Below are positions 1 through 12,085 of a stretch of DNA of 64,000 bases, piece by piece. Source of the stretch: Takakia lepidozioides. Its lineage: Eukaryota > Streptophyta > Takakiopsida > Takakiales > Takakiaceae. The stretch's first letter is position 1, and every line of letters starts with the position of its first letter. The DNA lies in contig CM060733.1 of NCBI GenBank assembly GCA_030704615.1, forward strand, positions 10,292,001 through 10,356,000, in the 5' to 3' direction. The translations under genes and the position numbers were made by a program. A model generated the notes under the pieces. It was not told where the DNA came from, ran no database searches, and was given only the letters and a program-made list of their open reading frames with translations.

Positions 1-300
1 AGGCTGCCACATTCAAAATCGTGAATACAAGGTGACCATGAAGCTGTGCCTACAGAAGTGCAATATACAATCATTGGAGCTCTTGCAAGTATTAACAACC
101 TTTCACAGCATCCTATATTCATTTCCAAATGGCTGTATCCTCCACGGGAAGATGGAAAAAATTTCGGACTTTCAAACATACCAGTGGAGATTTTAAATGA
201 AACTTTTGGTTCTTCTCTTCCTATGCTTTGGCTCAAGGTAGGAAATCCAGAAGACTTAATGAGCTCAATTTACAACAACACCCTAGTCTGAGAAGCACTG
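1..300. other. Left-edge stretch, no assigned gene
   Basis: This should be intron or further exon sequence of the ALKBH1 gene, but I could not place the next conserved ALKBH1 block (the Fe-binding HxD region) here. A plus-strand open frame at 46-291 contains no family I recognise and starts from a non-ATG codon, so I do not call it. Confidence 0.4.
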
Positions 301-357
301 CGACAGATTACCTCAACGGCAAGCAGGTACCCTAGCAGAGGCCATAAAGAGAAAAAC

Positions 358-2266
358 CTTAGACCAGTCAAATTGGAGCCCCAGCGTGGCCCAACGCAAC
401 TTCCTCAGCAATGTCTCAGCTGATACAGGTGTTTCCAAGGTTGTCAGTTGATCTTTGACCGTCCTTTCACAAAATTGCCATGTCTTGCCGTTCCCGTCTG
501 ATTGCGAAGTTGAACAATTAATGAGCAGATGAACATAAATGAACTCAAATAGGGCCACATCTGCATATGGGGACATAGTCAACACTTGTGCATGAGTGAT
601 AAGAAAATCCTCAACCTCACATGTACCACACATAATAAATGAAGGATCGTCATGCCTGATACATGTGAGAAAGAGTTTGAGACAGGCAACGCCACATTGT
701 GCCCACTCCACAAAAGCATGGCCAATCTGATTTTGACAGGTTGCATTACAGTCCATAACTGGCTGGTGCTTCACAGATTATGCCAACGTTCCATGTCTTA
801 ACACAAACTGGCACGCAAACACAGGGTTGGAGTTGAACTTACAAACTGAGGTACCTCTATCCTGAATTGTGAAAGTGCATCTCTACCTGTTTGAGAGCAC
901 TGAAAAGTTGGATTTTTTAACCCTATTGCAACCCTCCTCCGCTCTATTACCTTCCTCAGGTGTTGATGAAGCCAAGTCAAAATGATCTGTAGTGCTGTCA
1001 TGTCCCTCCAAATGACTCGTACATTCACATGAGACAGTTGGCTGTCTATTTTTCTGCATTCCAGCATCTGCTTTATGTCTCATATCCTTATCTTCAGACA
1101 ACCTAGATGCAGGAAAAGATAATTGGTTACTGGATGCCAACTTCACAAGCACTTTCCCCATTTGAGCTGCAGACCAGAGGTCCTGAATGGGCCCATATAA
1201 AGCATTGTGATTGGTACGATTTGGAGGTTGTGGAAATGTTCTCAAACATTCGCAGAGCCAGTGGAGCTGTTGTGTCATAGAGAGTGCTTCTGGTATAAAG
1301 TAAAACCCTGCAACCAAACATGCACAATAAGTACCGCAGAAATGTCTGCACCACTACCATAGATCTGAGAGTAGAAGCATAATGCAAGTAATGGTCTGAA
1401 AAATCCAGCATCTCCGCCCATAAATACCAAACTTCCTGCAATAGTGCTGAGCTAAGGACCCCAGAGATATGCTGATCAGCATCCATAATACTTTTTTTTG
1501 TAAAAGCTGAACCATCATAAGCATAGTTAACTCCCAATTAATGCTAAGATCAGAATCACTCCCAACCAGTGTACACCTCATAGGAACAATCCAGCGCATG
1601 TCCTCGTGGCATGCCCTGCTGAGTTTCCAGGGTGAAGTCATGGGAAGGAATTTGGCTCTAACTGGCCACAACCTCATTTGTTTACAACTGTTACAAACCA
1701 TAAACCCTCAGATGAACATCATCCTAGCTTCAACAAAAGCCTGACAAGATATCCTAGTTTGTCAGATCCGAACCTGAATGTTCATGGCTGTTATGTACAA
1801 AGAGGTTTTGCTTAAATGATTGATTTCATCTGGGAGAAATTGGTGCCAAGTGACCGGCAGTGTGATGAGGGAGACAGAGGTTTTCGAGTTTGTCCTGAGA
1901 TGTGTCCCCTTTTGCTCACAGTAAGAAGAGAATTATGACAGGATGAGGATTTAGAGGAATCCTCGTGGTCGTGGTCCAACCTAAACCCTAAACCTATCTA
2001 AAGCTGAAGCATTCATCCAGCCTTCACGATCCAACCTTCAAGCACTTTACTTCGTAGCTTAATAAGACTTTCGTGATCTCAACCAGCTACCCCACGAGAG
2101 AGAGAGAGAGAGAAAACTGACCGGGATGTCCATTAATAGTGTAGACGGACGAATCAAATGGACCTGCCAGGCGGCAGACTCCCTGCAAAGAACTGTCGTC
2201 CTGCAAGGCTGCTGCAATCTTTCTCATGTCCAGCACCTCTGATAAGTCGGTTGCTGGTACCGTTCT
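358..2266 (-). CDS. ALKBH1: ALKBH1-like 2-oxoglutarate/Fe(II) dioxygenase, partial (3' exons beyond left edge)
   Basis: Three exons are seen on the minus strand: about 2266-2122, 1307-887 and 463-358. The first carries a TDLSEVLD block like that near the N-terminus of plant ALKBH1. It ends at a GTCAGT donor and splices in phase into an exon reading PGFYFIPEALS, then FPQPPNRTNHNALYGPI, then DLW, which is highly characteristic of the family. The last exon reads LLRKLRWATLGLQFDWSK and stops at a donor at 357. Family knowledge: ALKBH1 enzymes are nuclear, mitochondrial or plastid dioxygenases acting on modified nucleic-acid bases. The catalytic HxD..H residues lie in later exons off the window, so activity cannot be judged. 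The outer border of the first exon (about 2266) and the 463 acceptor, which has a weak pyrimidine tract, are tentative. The N-terminal start exon was not found. Confidence 0.82.
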
Positions 2267-2269
2267 CCT

Positions 2270-3490
2270 ACCGCAAGCATCAGTAACCACAAAATCAGCG
2301 CCTTTTTGAGTGCTACATACTTCTCTTGGTCTATTCTCCAAGAAATGTATGACAAAACCAAGCTTGATTGGTGGGTCGGAGAGAGGTAACACCCGAACCA
2401 GCTATGCACAAAATCAACGACTTTGAGGTAAACCCGAACCTCCTATGCACATGAATTGCGCAATTCAATGCAGCAGAAGGTGACTTGTTTAGCGCAGATC
2501 CATCCTGAGGGATGTGGGTGAAGACAAATCACATGCCACGTTTATGTTATGAAATTGACCCTCTTCAACGAAATCTAGACTGTACAAATATAATGGAAAC
2601 GACTTCAAATTTTGATAAGGGACCAAGAGATAAACTACAAACTAGAAGGTATGTACCGGGAGGAGCGGGAGTGAGAGGAGGCGTGAGTGTAGCGCTTGTA
2701 GCGCTTCTCAGCGCTACGGAAGGCGGTCCGCGCATGAGCACCCTGCTGTGCATCTTGGTAGCCCATGCCTTGCTCTAATGCTCCAGCCCTCTGTCCATGT
2801 GGATGCTTGCTCTCTCTCTCTCTCTTTCGCAGAGGCAGAATCAGAGGTGGGAGAGCGAGAGAGGAAGGAACCTCAATCCCAAAGTTCTAGCGTGGATTTG
2901 AACCGAGGACCACCATTGAAGTATATCAACCAAATGTCGAAGGCGTTGGCAGTTTGCCAATTTCTAAGAACTGCAACCATCAACTAATCATTTTCAATGA
3001 CTAGTTTTAGTTAGATGTAAACACTGAATGAATTGGCAGTGTGAGGCGACATGGCCAAGATTTCATAGACTTGCTACCAGATAGATAAGAAATAGGTGAG
3101 AGGGCAGCTTGCTCTGTAATGGGTGCTTGCTGAGTATTTGAATGTCTGCAATGCACCTCAGTAGGTTAGTCGATGTGCCCACGATGCAAGGCACATGTTG
3201 TCCATGCACAGAGAGAGAGAGAGAGAGAGAGATGAGGCACATTACTGCCAGAAGCCCATAGAAACAGAAAGGTGAGTGGAATGGAGCGGGCGATCCTGAC
3301 AGAGAGATCAAATATATTACATCCTTTGGCTCTCGTAACTGAAGAAGAAAAGAGATTGTCATGGAAAGACAGTTCCAAATTGGTTTTAATGTTAAACAAT
3401 CAAGCTTCACACTGCTTTTTATCTGCTGGCACGTATGCACTCATTAGGGTGGTCGTCTATCCACCACTTTAACTTTTCTCTTGCTTGGCA
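2270..3490. other. Intergenic or intronic stretch with GA/TC runs
   Basis: No supportable exon is seen. Short GA or TC microsatellites lie near 2097-2113, 2808-2826 and 3210-3232. Around 2885-2910 the minus strand has a GGTTCAAATCC box like a tRNA T-loop, but no cloverleaf can be folded around it. Confidence 0.4.
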
Positions 3491-3582
3491 GCAGCTAGAA
3501 GAATGAACTGTGCACACTGCATGAATGTACCCAATGCCTGCCACATTTCTTAGTATGTCCATCTCAACAAGTGAAACCAGTT

Positions 3583-5112
3583 ATCATGCCATTGGTCGAA
3601 CGCCTCGTGCTAGCTGTGCTGACTCCACAAGTTCAAGAGGCACCTGCAATAACAGAATCCAACCATTAACCATTGATCTGCCCTACAGATTTTGCACCTT
3701 ACAGCCACGTTCAATAACACACCCTAGACTTTCCAACAGGAATTGCAATGAAGTCTTCCTGCCTTGCAAACATGAATGAAGAGCATCTAGAAGTCATGCA
3801 GCCACAATTGACAAGGGCATCCTCTCACGTAGAAGCCGTGGCAACTAGAGTACTGGCCAGCTGTCACCCGACCAATGTTAATCAAATGAGAACATTATAA
3901 CAGAAATTCCGTACCTACTTCCTGGGACCACCTCATATTTACGGATTAAATGCAGTAAGAAAGAAATGGGATTATTGCAGGTGAAGGACCTGTTGAAGGA
4001 GAAGGTCCACCTGGTTGATCGCCAGCTTGAGCAACTGCAAAGAACCATCCAAATTGTTTCTGGGGGTACCTGATTTCTGACCCTCTGTCAAAAATAACAA
4101 GCCCTGATTGAAGAGATCTGTCCGGGCATAAGCCAAGCACTCCAACAGCTGAGCAACCATAAAAGAAGGATAACAAATCAGCTCAGTGTTGAACCGCGAT
4201 CCAGGTTTGTTTGATGACAGATTAAGGAGTATACAACTAAGGTAGATAAATTAAGACCATTACCATTAGAGCAAATGGCACTACTCTCATTCCAGTTCGG
4301 TAATAATCATTCTCTGGTCAGGCTGGAGTCTCAAAAACGCCTCACGCAGCTCCATCTCTCAGGAAGACTTGGAGCCACTTCTATCCAACAGATTTAGTCT
4401 CTGTATCATTGTGAACATGCCACTAATAAGTCCTCTATTTGTCTGTGTCCCCCTGGCAGGGAAGTGGTACAAGGAGAGGTTCGTACCTGCTCCACAATTT
4501 CCTTGTCAACCTCAAGTTCTTCCACCATTCCAGGAAGATTGATCTCCAATCGCTCATATATCCTATTCAAAGTCCTGCATAGCGAAAGTAGCAACCATTG
4601 AACAGAAAATACCATTGAACTAAGCATCAGCCTGAAATTGCCAAGTTGTTGGGTGATTTAACAGCATTTTTGATACTATAAGGGGCTAATTCTAGCAAAG
4701 CCTTTCTAACCACCAGCTTGCAGAGTATGTGAAACATGGCTGTGGTTGCACTGATGTGCGCAGAAAGGAGTAAGCTTTACAAAGTCCACAAAAGGAGGAG
4801 AGCTAATGAGCTGATGAGGTATGCAAATTGACATTCTTATAAGGAGAAGTATCAGCGGCGCCATGCATACCCCTGCCAAAACAAGCTGCATTGATGGGAA
4901 CGTAGAGAGTTTAATATGGCAAACCAAGAGAAAAATTCAAAATATACCTGAGGTGGGTCTCCAAATCGCCTGAGAACCCAAGGTTTGACTTCGCTTTAGT
5001 GAGAGAGGTGCGAAGAGAAGCCAGCATATCCCGTGCATCAAGGGCTGCAACAAGCGCTCCCAGAATGGGGTCCTCCTGAAGCTCACTTGCAGTCACTGCT
5101 TGCCTGCCCTAC
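3583..5112 (-). CDS. Unrecognised small alpha-helical protein, multi-exon
   Basis: Three exons with good GT..AG borders join in phase on the minus strand: about 5112-4969 (acceptor CTGTAG, donor CAG/GTATAT), 4580-4488, and 4158-4070. The product contains LGALVAALDARDMLASLRTS, then LNRIYERLEINLPGMVEELE and LLECLAYARTDLFNQG. It is predicted helical, with no cysteine-rich, membrane or catalytic motif. A possible terminal exon near 3642-3583 reads VPLELVESAQLARG before a stop, but its phase does not match the preceding donor, so the 3' end is unsettled. The start exon was not found; it may lie near 5.3-6 kb. I do not recognise the family. The charged helical pattern would fit a subunit of a larger assembly, which is inference only. 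Confidence 0.5.
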
Positions 5113-6900
5113 AGCAGAAATCAAATCAAACCCAAGATAAATCATAAAGCATCCAAGAGGTATGTCATTTGGTTCCATAAAGATATTTCAGCATTTCAGA
5201 TATGTCCCCACTAGGTGCACGAAGACAGAGAGCAAACAATGCTTCCGGTGACCCAATAAAATATCCTTGGCCAGAATTCTGAGTATTAACACCCACCACA
5301 TCCTACTCCAGGAAATCGTTTCCTTAGACGTTCGCTTTGCACTGGAAAGATTCTCATCAGTTAATTCAAGGACTGCAAGATTCTGATTCTAATTTTTCTA
5401 ACCAGGGGAAATAGTGGTAGACATTCTGAGGGAGTTTTAAGTTATAGAAGATTATGTGAACGAACACAAGGTGCATCATGCAGCCAAAATAGACCTCGAA
5501 AATGACCAAAGCTCTCCAAATCGTTACAGATGATTTTTTTTTTTATTGGTCGTCCTTATACCATAGCAGACATCAGCAAAGGCCATGCCATCCCTGCAAG
5601 GACCTTCCGCCGCATGCATTCCATGCTATGAATTCTCCACAGGCAACGCTCTCCACCATTTCCTTGTCTCTCTCCGCTACTGCGTCCATCGCCTTCCGTC
5701 AAAATCTCAGAAACTTGTCGCTGTGACGACTTCCGATGGCAAATCCTACTACGGAGAGAATGCAGGACCTCGAATTTTGCACTTAGTAAGTGCCCCCTCG
5801 CATTCTCAAACCCGGTGACACTGTCTGCAGACTTGGAAACAAAGCTTGCATGGCCAGTGGGGAGATGAACTATCGAACCCCGCATTCTCCTTCTGAACCC
5901 ACCAAACCAAAACGGACTAAATGGCAACACTTCGAGAGCAGACTTGCATCGGAATTGTGACACCCTCCCAACCCATCTCTCTCTCTCTCTCTCTCTCTCT
6001 CAAGGTGGCTTTGTTGTGTGTGTAACAAAGAATTGCCTTATCCCACTGCGTCTCTCTGTATCCTTCACTATGCCTAAAACTCCACTCAATGTCGTGTAAG
6101 TTTGAAAATTAGGAGACTATGTAGTTTTAGCATACAGCCGGAAATGAGTCCCTAAGTGCCACATCATCAGCAGCTGCAAATGAGTTTTTTATTTTTTATT
6201 TTTTATTTTAAAATTAGAGAAAGGGCCTCGACCCTGAAACTTTATTATGATAATTATTTGTGGGGAAAAAAATTAAAACCCCGCTGGAACGCCATACAGG
6301 CACACACACCGTAATCAGTGAGTTTGTTTTTCACTTGAGTGTCGTCGTGTTTATTTGAGTGTCTTTGCATTAAGTAAGAGAAGAGGGAAGGATGCTAGGA
6401 CATAAGGACGCATCAACAATGAGTGCTGCAAGTGAAGGCTGTGAGAAGAGAGGCACGACCCAAAAAAGATAAGGCAATGAAGAAAGCTGCATTGAAAGTG
6501 TTGGAGGTTTCACGCACCGTTGGTGTTGGAGGATGTGATGTCCAGGTTGACCTCTTCCAATCGTAAGAAAAATTTGTGGAGGAAAGATGTCTGGCTGGTT
6601 TTTTTGCTGTGAAATGCAGTGGTATTATCTCACCTGCATTTTCAAATGGTGATTAAAATTCTAACTATAAGTATCATTCAAATCGACAAACTCATGAAAG
6701 TTTTCTGAAAGACTATGATCAACCGCATTTCAAGTTTTTAAGTCACAACGTCGATATGGAAGAGAAAAAAATGTACGCGTTATATGGTAGTGCAGAGCTG
6801 AAAAACTGGGTGTGTTTACCTTATCACCCCTCCAATATTTTCAAAATGGCGTTTATTTATAGACACCTTCACCAACACTTTGGAAACAGTTGACAAGTAC
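5113..6900. other. Promoter-like and repetitive stretch
   Basis: No exon can be supported. A TC microsatellite lies at about 5978-6001 and a TTTTTA-rich run near 6185-6210. On the minus strand near 5900-5860 there is a GGGGTTCGATAGTTC box resembling the B box of tRNA-derived SINEs. Short open frames on both strands at 5500-5960 lack recognisable domains. Confidence 0.35.
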
Positions 6901-6914
6901 ATTTTTCGGGTTGT

Positions 6915-7175
6915 TTGTTATCAATGCTGATATCGACTAAGTTTTATGCATTATGTATGTTTTTGTGGAAAGGAACGAACATGCACAGGTGTCAGGCTCT
7001 ATGGCGTACAATGTTAATGCCGACAGATCCCAGCATTGAAGCGGGTAAGGATATTTTTTTTCATGATGACTGCAAACGAGGTGCACAATATTTCGACGAG
7101 CCCTCATATACAAAAGAACCACTGGATTTCAATGTAGCATATGGTGATCGCTTTAGAGATGTCGTTGTTAATTAG
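6915..7175 (+). other. Short open frame with FDEPSYTKEP segment
   Basis: The last 45 codons of this frame look protein-like (DDCKRGAQYFDEPSYTKEP, then FNVAYG) and end at a TAG. The spacing of C, P and NVAYG loosely recalls the N-terminal edge of core-2/I-branching (GT14) glycosyltransferases, but the match is too thin to assign. There is no flanking exon on either side, so this is at best a gene fragment. Confidence 0.2.
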
Positions 7176-7377
7176 GACTATGGAATGTAAATCCTGATGC
7201 ATATGTTGAATGACGGCAATAAGAAAAATATTTCTGAGTTTTATATGAAAAATTAGCTTTCTATCGCATTTAGTATCGTCCTCAATTATGTAGTATAGCT
7301 CCTCTGCCAATTGTTTTGAAGATCGTCATGTGAATAAGTCAGCAAGCTGTGAAATACAATGTGAGAGTTGTTGAAGG

Positions 7378-8120
7378 AGTACCTCATTCAATACATCGAA
7401 TCCATCAATATGAGGAACGTCTTCAAAACTTATCAATTTTTGGTACAAGCTCCAAGATTGCATTGTTACCCTTCAAGTTCCGATGCTTGAAGATAACTTC
7501 AAAACTGTCGGAGTGTGCAAATTTGTTCTTGCTCAAGAGCAACGTTGTCGCCTCAAATGTGCATAAAATACAAAAGATAGTCTCAACATAGGGGCAGTAA
7601 TTCGTTTTCTGCTTATGGTCACTGGTTCTCACAGCAGTACACCCAAAGGATGTCGTGTCAAGTTTGGGGGTCATTTGATCATATATTTGAGCCACAAGTT
7701 GGGGACTTTGGTGATTATAGGTGTTCGGAATTTTTTCCATCAAGTATGCAAGTCCTGCCGGTTTGGTTTTTGACACATGAGAGATATTTAGGATATGACA
7801 TCTCAAGGAGTCTAGTCCTTCTCAATATGGGGCTCATTGATCTTTAATTAGAGGTCGACTTATTTTACAATCTTGGTGACTCTACCTTTGGGGGTTGTAA
7901 TAGCCTATTACTTATACTCTGAGAGTGAATTAGAAACTGAAATAAATATAAATTGTTCCAAACTTTTACTTACCAACTCATTGTACAAGCTCCAAGATTG
8001 TTTTGTTGTGATCCATGGGCTTGGAAGGTATCTTCGAAACTGTTCAAGTGAGCGAATTTGTTCATGCTCAATACTCAATAACAATGTTGTCGCCTCCTAT
8101 GTGCATAAAAGACATATGTA
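7378..8120. repeat. Dispersed repeat family, two copies
   Basis: Two diverged copies (about 7378-7570 and 7975-8110) share the phrase TACAAGCTCCAAGATTG followed by a GCTTGAAG block and a CGCCTC..TGTGCATAAAA block. Further copies occur at about 27512-27650 and 28246-28360. All four are AT-rich and non-coding. A rearranged piece with GATATGAGGAACATCGACGC lies at 8240-8275. The order of the shared blocks suggests remnants of one transposon family. No terminal repeats or target duplications were seen. Confidence 0.6.
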
Positions 8121-8879
8121 AGGGACATTTTTTAACCCAACAATCATCTATTTACTCAACAATTTCTAGTAGTTGATGTGATCATATGTGAATTGTATCT
8201 GATTATGGAGTTCAGACCCACTTGAGTACTTCAACCCCTTGATATGAGGAACATCGACGCGATGGCTTACGCTCCTCAGGTGCTACGTAGGAATCATGGC
8301 TATGACTTTGGCCTCGACAATAGTCAGTCTGAACCCCAAATCCCTTCATGTACAGCAAGTGTTGCATGAATCATACTTAAAACCCTATTTTAATTAATTC
8401 TGGACTTTTGGCTTAAATCCGGACTAAACTTAATATATATTTGTATTAAATTTAATTGAAATATTAATAATATCATGGTGTAATGTGTGATTGAACTTTG
8501 TGAAATTTCAGGTGATGTCATACTTGTTTCAAAATGTGTCATAGAAGAGGTTCATTTGACATTGAAGTGCTCAATGTGAAGTAGCAGTATTGAATAATTC
8601 ATAGAACGTCCACTTGGAAGTCGAATAAAGTAATATTCCATTGCAGGTCATCATGATAAACAAATGGGTCGCATCGAACATGGGCCAAACTCGTACTGTA
8701 CCATACTCAATACAACTTGCTAGTAATTTTATTGATTGAATCTTCATATGAAGCACAATGTTCACATACCACGCCATTGGAATGAATCATGTTTTGGATG
8801 TGATAAGGGCAGTAAAATATTAGAATAGCATGAAACATTCGGAAGAGGTACTAGGGTAGTACAATAAGGTTTGGGGTGT

Positions 8880-10450
8880 AACTAGAGAGAAGTGTAAAAA
8901 GGTTTGGGTTTACAGTAAGGGTAAGGGTTTAGGGTTTGGATTTAAGGTACAAAAAGACAAACAAATATGATGGACTCAAACTCGGTAGAATGAAGAAATG
9001 GTTGAGGAATTTGATATCCATGTAATCATTCTATCATACCTTATCCAACAAAAGAAAAAATTAAAAGAGCATGAAACATTGAGAAGATGTAACATGGTAG
9101 TACAATAAGGTTTGGAGTGTAACTAGGGTAGTACACTAAAGTTATTGGTTTATGGTAAGATTAATGGTTTAGGGGTGATGGTAAAGATAGGGTTTTCGGT
9201 TTGGGTTTAAGAACACTATTGGACAAACAAATATGGAAAACTTACAGTCGCTAGAGAAGGATAAAAAATAAAATAAAAAAATAGATAAACAAATATTATG
9301 GAATAGTCATTGGGCCGGAGAAGTATTTAGATTGAGGATTCGTCCTTGGAACCTGGTATTAAGATACATATGGTTATGGTATGGATACTTCATTCCCATT
9401 TGCAAGGGAAGGGTAAGGGTTTAGACGTAACAATGACGTAGGGTTTTGTTTAGGGTTCCCGACGAGGGTTTAGGGTTTGGGTTGAAGGCAGAAATGGTGA
9501 GCATACATGCCGGAAGACTCGCACTCGCTACAACTTAGTGTTGTTAGTAAGGTAGTACTAAGCAAAATAAAAATGAAAAACCTAATATTATGGAAGTGTA
9601 GTCATTGCATCGGACAAGTATTTAAATGAAAGACTCGTCCTTGGAACCTGGTATTAAGATACATAGAAAGCAAAGATCGATAAAAAAAAGTAAGTGCATG
9701 TCAATCCAAACCAAAGGCAAAACCTTGCGCAAGGTGAAGGGCGAAGAGATTTGAATAACCATAAATAGTTATGGTTATGGTATGGATACTTCATTCCCAG
9801 TTGCAGGGGAAGGGTAAGGGTTTAGACGTAACAATGGCGTAGGGTTTTCTTTAGGGTTTTCGACGAGGGTTTAGGGCTTGGGTTGAAGGCAGAAATGGTG
9901 AGCATACATACCGGAAGACTCGCACTCGCTACAACTTAATGTGTGTTAGTATGGTACAAAATGGAAATTTGGTTACATTGAAGAGATTTGGATAACCAAA
10001 ATGGTTATAATTATGGTATGGATAGTTGATTCCCATTTGCAAAGGGAAAGGAAAGGGTTCTGGGGTATTGGGTTAAGGATAAATGTTTAGGGTTTTCTAG
10101 TAAGGGTTTAGGGTAAGGGTTTAGGGTTTTTGTTTAAGTTACAAAATAGACAAACACTAAGTCTTATGGAAAACTCCAGACTTCGCTAGAACTTAGTGTT
10201 GTTAGTAGGGTACTAGTAAGCAAAATAAAAATGAAGAACCTAATATTATGGACAGGTATTTAAATGAAAGACTCGTCGTTGGAACCTGGACCTAGTATTA
10301 AGATGTAACATAGAAAGCAAACTGTAACATGCCTAAATGCATGTCAATCCAAAACAAAGAAAAAAGCTAGCGCAAATGTGAAGGGAGAAGACATTTCAAT
10401 AACCATAATTGTTATGGTTATGGCTATGGTTATGGTAATATGAATAGATT
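8880..10450. repeat. Satellite-like repeat with degenerate telomeric (TTTAGGG) runs
   Basis: Imperfect AGGGTTTAGGG and GGTAAGGGTTTAGGG strings recur at about 8900-8945, 9170-9210, 9410-9490, 9805-9885 and 10070-10135. Between them longer blocks repeat. TTATGGTATGGATACTTCAT occurs at about 9376 and 9776, with a shorter variant near 10014. GACTCGTCCTTGGAACCTGG appears near 9340 and 9640, with a diverged form near 10270. AACTCGCTACAACTTAGTGT-like text also recurs. The main period is about 400 bp. TTTAGGG is the common plant telomere motif, so this is either an interstitial telomere-derived array or a satellite that captured telomeric repeats. No gene is visible inside it. Confidence 0.7.
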
Positions 10451-11150
10451 TGGAAAGAAAATGGCGTTATATAACGACTATTGGGAAGCACCTGGATCTC
10501 ATGGGAGAAAATGGATCTGAAGAAAACATGAGAGAGGATAAAAAGTCAGACCATCAAATAAAAACTATGAGAAATAAAAATTGCTTAAAATTTGAACAAC
10601 GAAAAAGGACATGTGAAATTCCATCTTAAACCAGGGCCAAAGATGAGAAGTATGAAAATGAAACGAAATGAAAATTTGGTGCAGAAAAGTCGTAGAGCTT
10701 AGAGGGAAAATGGAGGAAAACCTCATAGAAAAAACTTGAGGACTGGCAAATTGAAGAACTGTATGTCAACAACGATTGAGTAAGGCTCCTCCTAGTGGGA
10801 GACTTCAGTGGGAGAATTTGTTATGCGAAAAGCAAGTCCAATGTTTTAGAGAAGGACTAGAAATGGGGCTATTTTCTTCCGTTGTTAAAAACCTCTTTGA
10901 CAGAATTTGAAGACTCCAGTGGTCGTGCCCGCCCATTTTGTTCTTGTGATCCATATGTTATGTAGGCGAAACTCCCCCACAGGGTCATCTTTGTTGACCA
11001 GGACGTACAGCAGGCCAACATCCAGCAAACCAGAAAAAAAGGACGAGAACGTCCACTGGACATTCGAGGTTCGGTGCGACATAAGAAGATAAGAAAAAGG
11101 ATCCCCCAACGCAAACAAGAAGGGCCATATAGAGAAGAAAAAATTATTTC
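10451..11150. other. No gene seen; 3' flank of the DUF7869-type gene
   Basis: The A-rich 10451-10860 part holds nothing recognisable. Open frames at 10869-11118 on both strands have no domain. The string GTCCACTGGACA at about 11050 also occurs at about 24764 on the far side of the inserted element, in intron sequence of the same gene, which may reflect an outer repeat. Confidence 0.3.
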
Positions 11151-11959
11151 TTAAATCGAAGTACTGGAGTTGACCTCAACAATATGTCCTTGGTCTGGAA
11201 CTCGCTCGCACGACTCGTTTTCTGACTGACGATTAGCCTCCTCCAAATTAGCGCGCGTCTTCACTGCTTCGGCGGCAGTAATTCTCTTAGTGCTATTCCT
11301 TGTCGTATTTTTTCGTGGAGGCATTGTCCACACAACATTGTTTACGTGGATCCATTGAGAGGGATCTGATGAGTTATACTCCCAAAGTTTGACCAACAGT
11401 CCCTGTACCTTTCCAAGTCTATTGGGTTACCACCTTTTCTCGGTCTCCACCACTCCACCTTCACCTTCTTAAAATTAGGATCCTCCCTTTCGCAGATCAC
11501 GTCAAATATTGCCACCCCCATCCAGACCGGGCACGTACTTGGATCATAAGGGCGAACGAGCACAAAAAACCCTTTCTCAATATCCTTGAACGGATTCAGG
11601 GATATTCTTGGTCGCTCACACCTTGGGCCACAGTAAGGTTCCAGGATTTCATCCTCTTCTTCCACATCTGGCAATATATGTGGATGGATTCCATCTCTTT
11701 GATGATTCTTGGACCAATTTGTTTTCGGCCAGAATCCCTCAAGAAGCTGAATACGGTCGGGAGCTTCTGGAATTGGCTTATCCAGCTCGGCGAGAATGTT
11801 TCCCCAATACTGGTCATATTGTTTCATTTGACCTCTGTAATGATCGTCAAGCATCATTCATTTCGTCCAAAAATCCCTGTATTTTTTTATTACATTCTTA
11901 ATGAATGACTGTTTTTCGGAGGAGTCGTCCCCGACTCCCCAGATAGGTCTCCTTGGAAC
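11151..11959 (-). pseudogene. DUF7869-type gene, C-terminal part (split from 23592-25280 by the MULE)
   Basis: On the minus strand the frame entering from the 10-bp duplication (11959-11950) runs open as RPIWGVGDDSSEKQSFIKN, meets one in-frame TGA at about 11860, and continues from an ATG at 11857 through YDQYWGNILAEL and a VEWWRPRKGG block. A shift of frame near 11400 then gives a basic tail with KNTTRNSTKR, ending at 11151. The entry frame is exactly the frame that leaves the other half at 23592, so the two were one gene before the insertion. DUF7869-type genes are common in some algae, protists and animals, are often multicopy, and have been suspected of transposon origin. With a nonsense codon and frameshifts this copy is dead. 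Confidence 0.75.
11950..11959 (+). repeat. Left 10-bp target-site duplication of the MULE
   Basis: TCCTTGGAAC here is repeated exactly at 23592-23601. Removing 11960-23591 plus one copy joins the two halves of the DUF7869-type reading frame in phase. A 9-11 bp duplication is typical of Mutator-like elements. Confidence 0.85.
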
Positions 11960-11967
11960 AGGGATGC

Positions 11968-12085
11968 CTCGGCGTGAGCCTGGTCAGGTGAGCGCAACTG
12001 CGCTCACGCCACGTCACCTTGCGCCAATGCCACGTCACGGGGCTCACTCCACGTCATCACACGTGAAGGCCGCGTCACCACGCGC
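11968..12085. repeat. Left subterminal repeat cluster of the MULE
   Basis: A GC-rich stretch with interleaved GGCGTGAGC, GTGAGCGCAACTGCGCTCAC (a near-perfect palindrome at about 11990-12009) and several CCACGTCA copies. The same modules occur at the right end, partly in inverted orientation. Dense short subterminal repeats of this kind are typical transposase-binding regions; that role is inferred. Confidence 0.6.

Noticed and set aside
313-774. Single 153-codon gene on the minus strand
   Set aside because: Only its last third (463-358) is a conserved ALKBH1 exon; the rest is intron read through.
2880-2915. tRNA-like GGTTCAAATCC box on the minus strand
   Set aside because: The T-stem pairs poorly and no acceptor, D or anticodon arm can be folded around it.
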